Shown: positions 20,327 through 21,683 of the stretch, one piece after another | How positions within the stretch are numbered: position 1 is the first letter of the stretch | Layout: each line of letters opens with the position of its first letter | Origin: a virus | Length of the DNA stretch: 21,683 bases | Virus record (IMG/VR): IMGVR_UViG_3300046375_000032 | Location: 1-21,683 of that record | Direction: 5' to 3' (one strand) | Program-made: the position numbers and the translations under genes | Notes under the pieces: model-generated | Seen by the model: only the letters and a program-made list of their open reading frames with translations | What the model was told of the DNA's origin: nothing | The model's database searches: none

Positions 20327-20473
20327 ATGAAACCACATCCATTCTTAGCACAAATCGATAATCGTTGGCGCGCCCGGCGCGTGCTTAAGCGCCTCTGGCT
20401 CTCCTACCCGGAGCATTCCGAAGGCCGGCGGTATTATGAGAGTATTTATGACCAAACCTTTTTGATTGCCTGA
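20327..20473 (+). CDS. small basic protein, unknown
   Basis: 48 aa, MKPHPFLAQIDNRWRARRVL followed by KRLWLSYPEHSEGRRYYESIYD. It is basic in the middle and aromatic-rich. The frame is followed three bases later by the next ATG, so it sits in a tight set. No motif is recognised and the ribosome binding site is weak, so it could be spurious; the clear operon spacing is the main support. Confidence 0.4.
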   Translation: MKPHPFLAQIDNRWRARRVLKRLWLSYPEHSEGRRYYESIYDQTFLIA

Positions 20474-20476
20474 CCC

Positions 20477-20641
20477 ATGAGTACAATAACAATCACCGAC
20501 GATATGCTTGGCGGATCATGGGAGGTTACAACGTCGGTAGCCAGGGCTATATTTATTCTTCTGACGGCTCTTGAATCGGATAAACAGTTTCCGATGCTTG
20601 AACCAGAGATTTCAGTCACGAGGCGCGCACCAAATGAATAA
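20477..20641 (+). CDS. small protein upstream of the ATPase, unknown
   Basis: 54 aa (MSTITITDDMLGGSWEVTTS then VARAIFILLTALESDKQF). One hydrophobic helix (about 22-32) follows a Thr-rich start. It begins 3 nt after the previous stop and overlaps the ATPase start by 8 nt, the spacing of a coupled operon. No family is recognised. It may be a spacer or regulatory peptide for the recombination module. Confidence 0.45.
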   Translation: MSTITITDDMLGGSWEVTTSVARAIFILLTALESDKQFPMLEPEISVTRRAPNE

Positions 20642-21476
20642 CGACAACCAAACAACTACGCTTGAGCCAGTTCCTGAGGTCAACCCCTTTGCCGAGCGGG
20701 CGGCGCAGGAGGCTGTCAAGCCAAAGAAGGCATCTATCCTTTCCCAGGTCACGGTGCGCAAACGTAAGCGACCTATCATGGCGCTTCTATACGGCCAGCC
20801 CGGTATAGGCAAATCCACGTGGGCGGCTGACGCGCCTAAGCCGATCTTTATTTCCACGGAGCGCGGACTCGATCAACTGAACTGTGCGAAGCTGCCGCAA
20901 CCAGCCAATTTCAAGGCACTCTATGATCAGGTTTATGCGCTTAAGAATGAGGAGCACGACTATGAAACAGTTGTGCTGGACACTATCGATGGGGTTGAGC
21001 TCTTGATTTTTCAGCGCGTAATGGAGGAAGGCAAGGTCACCAGCCTGGAAATGTACGGCGGCGGATACGGCAAAGGATGGCAGCGCTGCAAGGAAATTTG
21101 GATTGGTCTGCTCAATATGCTGACCGAGATGAGCGAGCGGATGAACGTCATTCTCATCTCGCACTCCATGATCAAGACCATCGCTGACCCGTCCCTCTCA
21201 GCGCCATACGATGTGCACCAGATTAGGCTACAGGAGAAGAGCGCGGCGATAGTCTATCAAGCAGTTGATACCGTGCTTTTCGCTCAGCTCGACACGACGA
21301 TCCAGAAGGATTCACCCAAGGCGCGCAAGGGCAGGGGAATAGTAAGCGGCGACCGGTTACTATGGACTGAACCCGGGACAGGATATATCGCGAAAAACAG
21401 ATTTTCATTACCTTCTCCTCTAGAATTTAGCTGGAGTGCGCTCCAGACTGGGATCGATGAGTTTTACGCAAAATGA
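20634..21476 (+). CDS. AAA ATPase, Sak4-like recombination protein
   Basis: 280 aa from ATG 20634; an earlier in-frame start at 20571 lies inside the previous gene. Walker A is GQPGIGKST at residues 54-62 and Walker B is VVLDTID at about 113-119. The spacing and the surrounding GKSTWAADAPKPIFISTERG and ILISHSMIKTIADPS stretches match the phage AAA_24/Sak4-type RecA-like ATPases. These promote annealing of single-stranded DNA in phage recombination. The first ~40 residues are polar and probably disordered. Its neighbour is DUF669-like, as in many Sak4 cassettes. Confidence 0.8.
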   Translation: MNNDNQTTTLEPVPEVNPFAERAAQEAVKPKKASILSQVTVRKRKRPIMALLYGQPGIGKSTWAADAPKPIFISTERGLDQLNCAKLPQPANFKALYDQVYALKNEEHDYETVVLDTIDGVELLIFQRVMEEGKVTSLEMYGGGYGKGWQRCKEIWIGLLNMLTEMSERMNVILISHSMIKTIADPSLSAPYDVHQIRLQEKSAAIVYQAVDTVLFAQLDTTIQKDSPKARKGRGIVSGDRLLWTEPGTGYIAKNRFSLPSPLEFSWSALQTGIDEFYAK

Positions 21477-21504
21477 GTTTAACACGGTTGGTCGCATAAT
21501 TACA

Positions 21505-21683
21505 ATGTCAGAATACAGATACAGAGGCGCTCCAGAGGAGCGGGTTTTCGGTCCGCTGCCGGATGGTGATTATAATTTCGTTCTAACCGAGATAACCGAG
21601 CCAAAGCGGTCAGCTGTCGGCAATTTGGTCCTTGGCGTTAAGCTATCAATTCAGCCCGGCGGTGAAATTGTCTACGCGAACCC
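21505..21683 (+). CDS. DUF669-like recombination-associated protein (partial)
   Basis: The first 59 codons of a gene cut by the window's right edge. It starts MSEYRYRGAPEERVFGPLPD and continues GDYNFVLTEITEP, then LVLGVKLSIQPGG. The 'P-x-G-D-Y-x-F-x-V/I-x-x' start followed by an aliphatic strand pair is typical of the DUF669/SSB-like proteins encoded beside Sak4-type ATPases; they likely coat single-stranded DNA. It begins 28 nt after the ATPase stop; no strong ribosome binding site is seen. Confidence 0.6.
   Translation, partial: MSEYRYRGAPEERVFGPLPDGDYNFVLTEITEPKRSAVGNLVLGVKLSIQPGGEIVYAN

Noticed and set aside
1-21683. CRISPR array or tandem short repeats
   Set aside because: I saw no regularly spaced identical repeats of 23-40 bp. 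The repeats found are coding modules or attachment-region boxes.
1-21683. Insertion sequence or transposase
   Set aside because: No transposase-like protein or IS-type terminal inverted repeats are visible; the single recombinase is a phage integrase.

Overview
The window is part of a tailed temperate bacteriophage genome (siphovirus-like, dsDNA). It runs from the end of the head module, through tail, fibre and lysis genes, across a phage attachment region with an integrase, and into an early/recombination region. The host cannot be named from sequence alone. Small genes, strong GGAGG-type ribosome binding sites and a GH25 muramidase point to a bacterium with peptidoglycan. The integrase and the coiled-coil/membrane small proteins remind me of Verrucomicrobiota-type elements, but that is a low-confidence impression.

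Layout: (1) 1-3444, head and neck: decoration protein, HK97-fold major capsid protein, three tiny genes, then a gp36-like connector, a neck/tail-completion protein and a tail-terminator-like protein. (2) 3460-7242, tail: a small AT-rich structural-like gene, a tail-tube candidate, an unknown 220-aa gene, the tail assembly chaperone pair with a canonical -1 slippery site (A AAA AAC), and a short 575-aa tape measure. (3) 7267-14468, tail tip and fibres: four small genes including two Cys-rich ones, a 1037-aa fibre with six diverged copies of a ~77-residue module and collagen-like linkers, and a 667-aa second fibre with its own internal duplications. (4) 14473-15892, lysis: two tandem, visibly paralogous two-TM proteins (holin/antiholin candidates), a GH25 endolysin and a small coiled-coil protein. 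All genes up to here read rightwards and are tightly packed.

(5) 15893-16378 is a non-coding attachment region. It contains the 3' part of a tRNA-Glu(CTC) gene with no matching 5' half, repeated TGCGTTA heptamers and a large interrupted inverted repeat. A tyrosine integrase follows. Because phage genes lie on both sides of this single tRNA fragment, I read it as attP, so the contig is probably a circular, excised or circularly permuted form. A tandem prophage junction is the main alternative.

(6) 16379-20641 holds the integrase and many small regulatory or accessory genes on both strands: three ribbon-helix-helix (RHH) DNA-binding proteins, three small coiled-coil plus C-terminal-membrane proteins (two clear paralogues), an excisionase-like HTH protein, and a membrane protein with a calcium-loop-like DxDxDG motif. 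The repeated pairing of RHH genes with coiled-coil/TM genes is the least explained part of the window. (7) 20634-21683 begins the recombination/replication module with a Sak4-like AAA ATPase and a DUF669-like protein cut by the window edge. Terminase and portal genes are presumably off the left edge.
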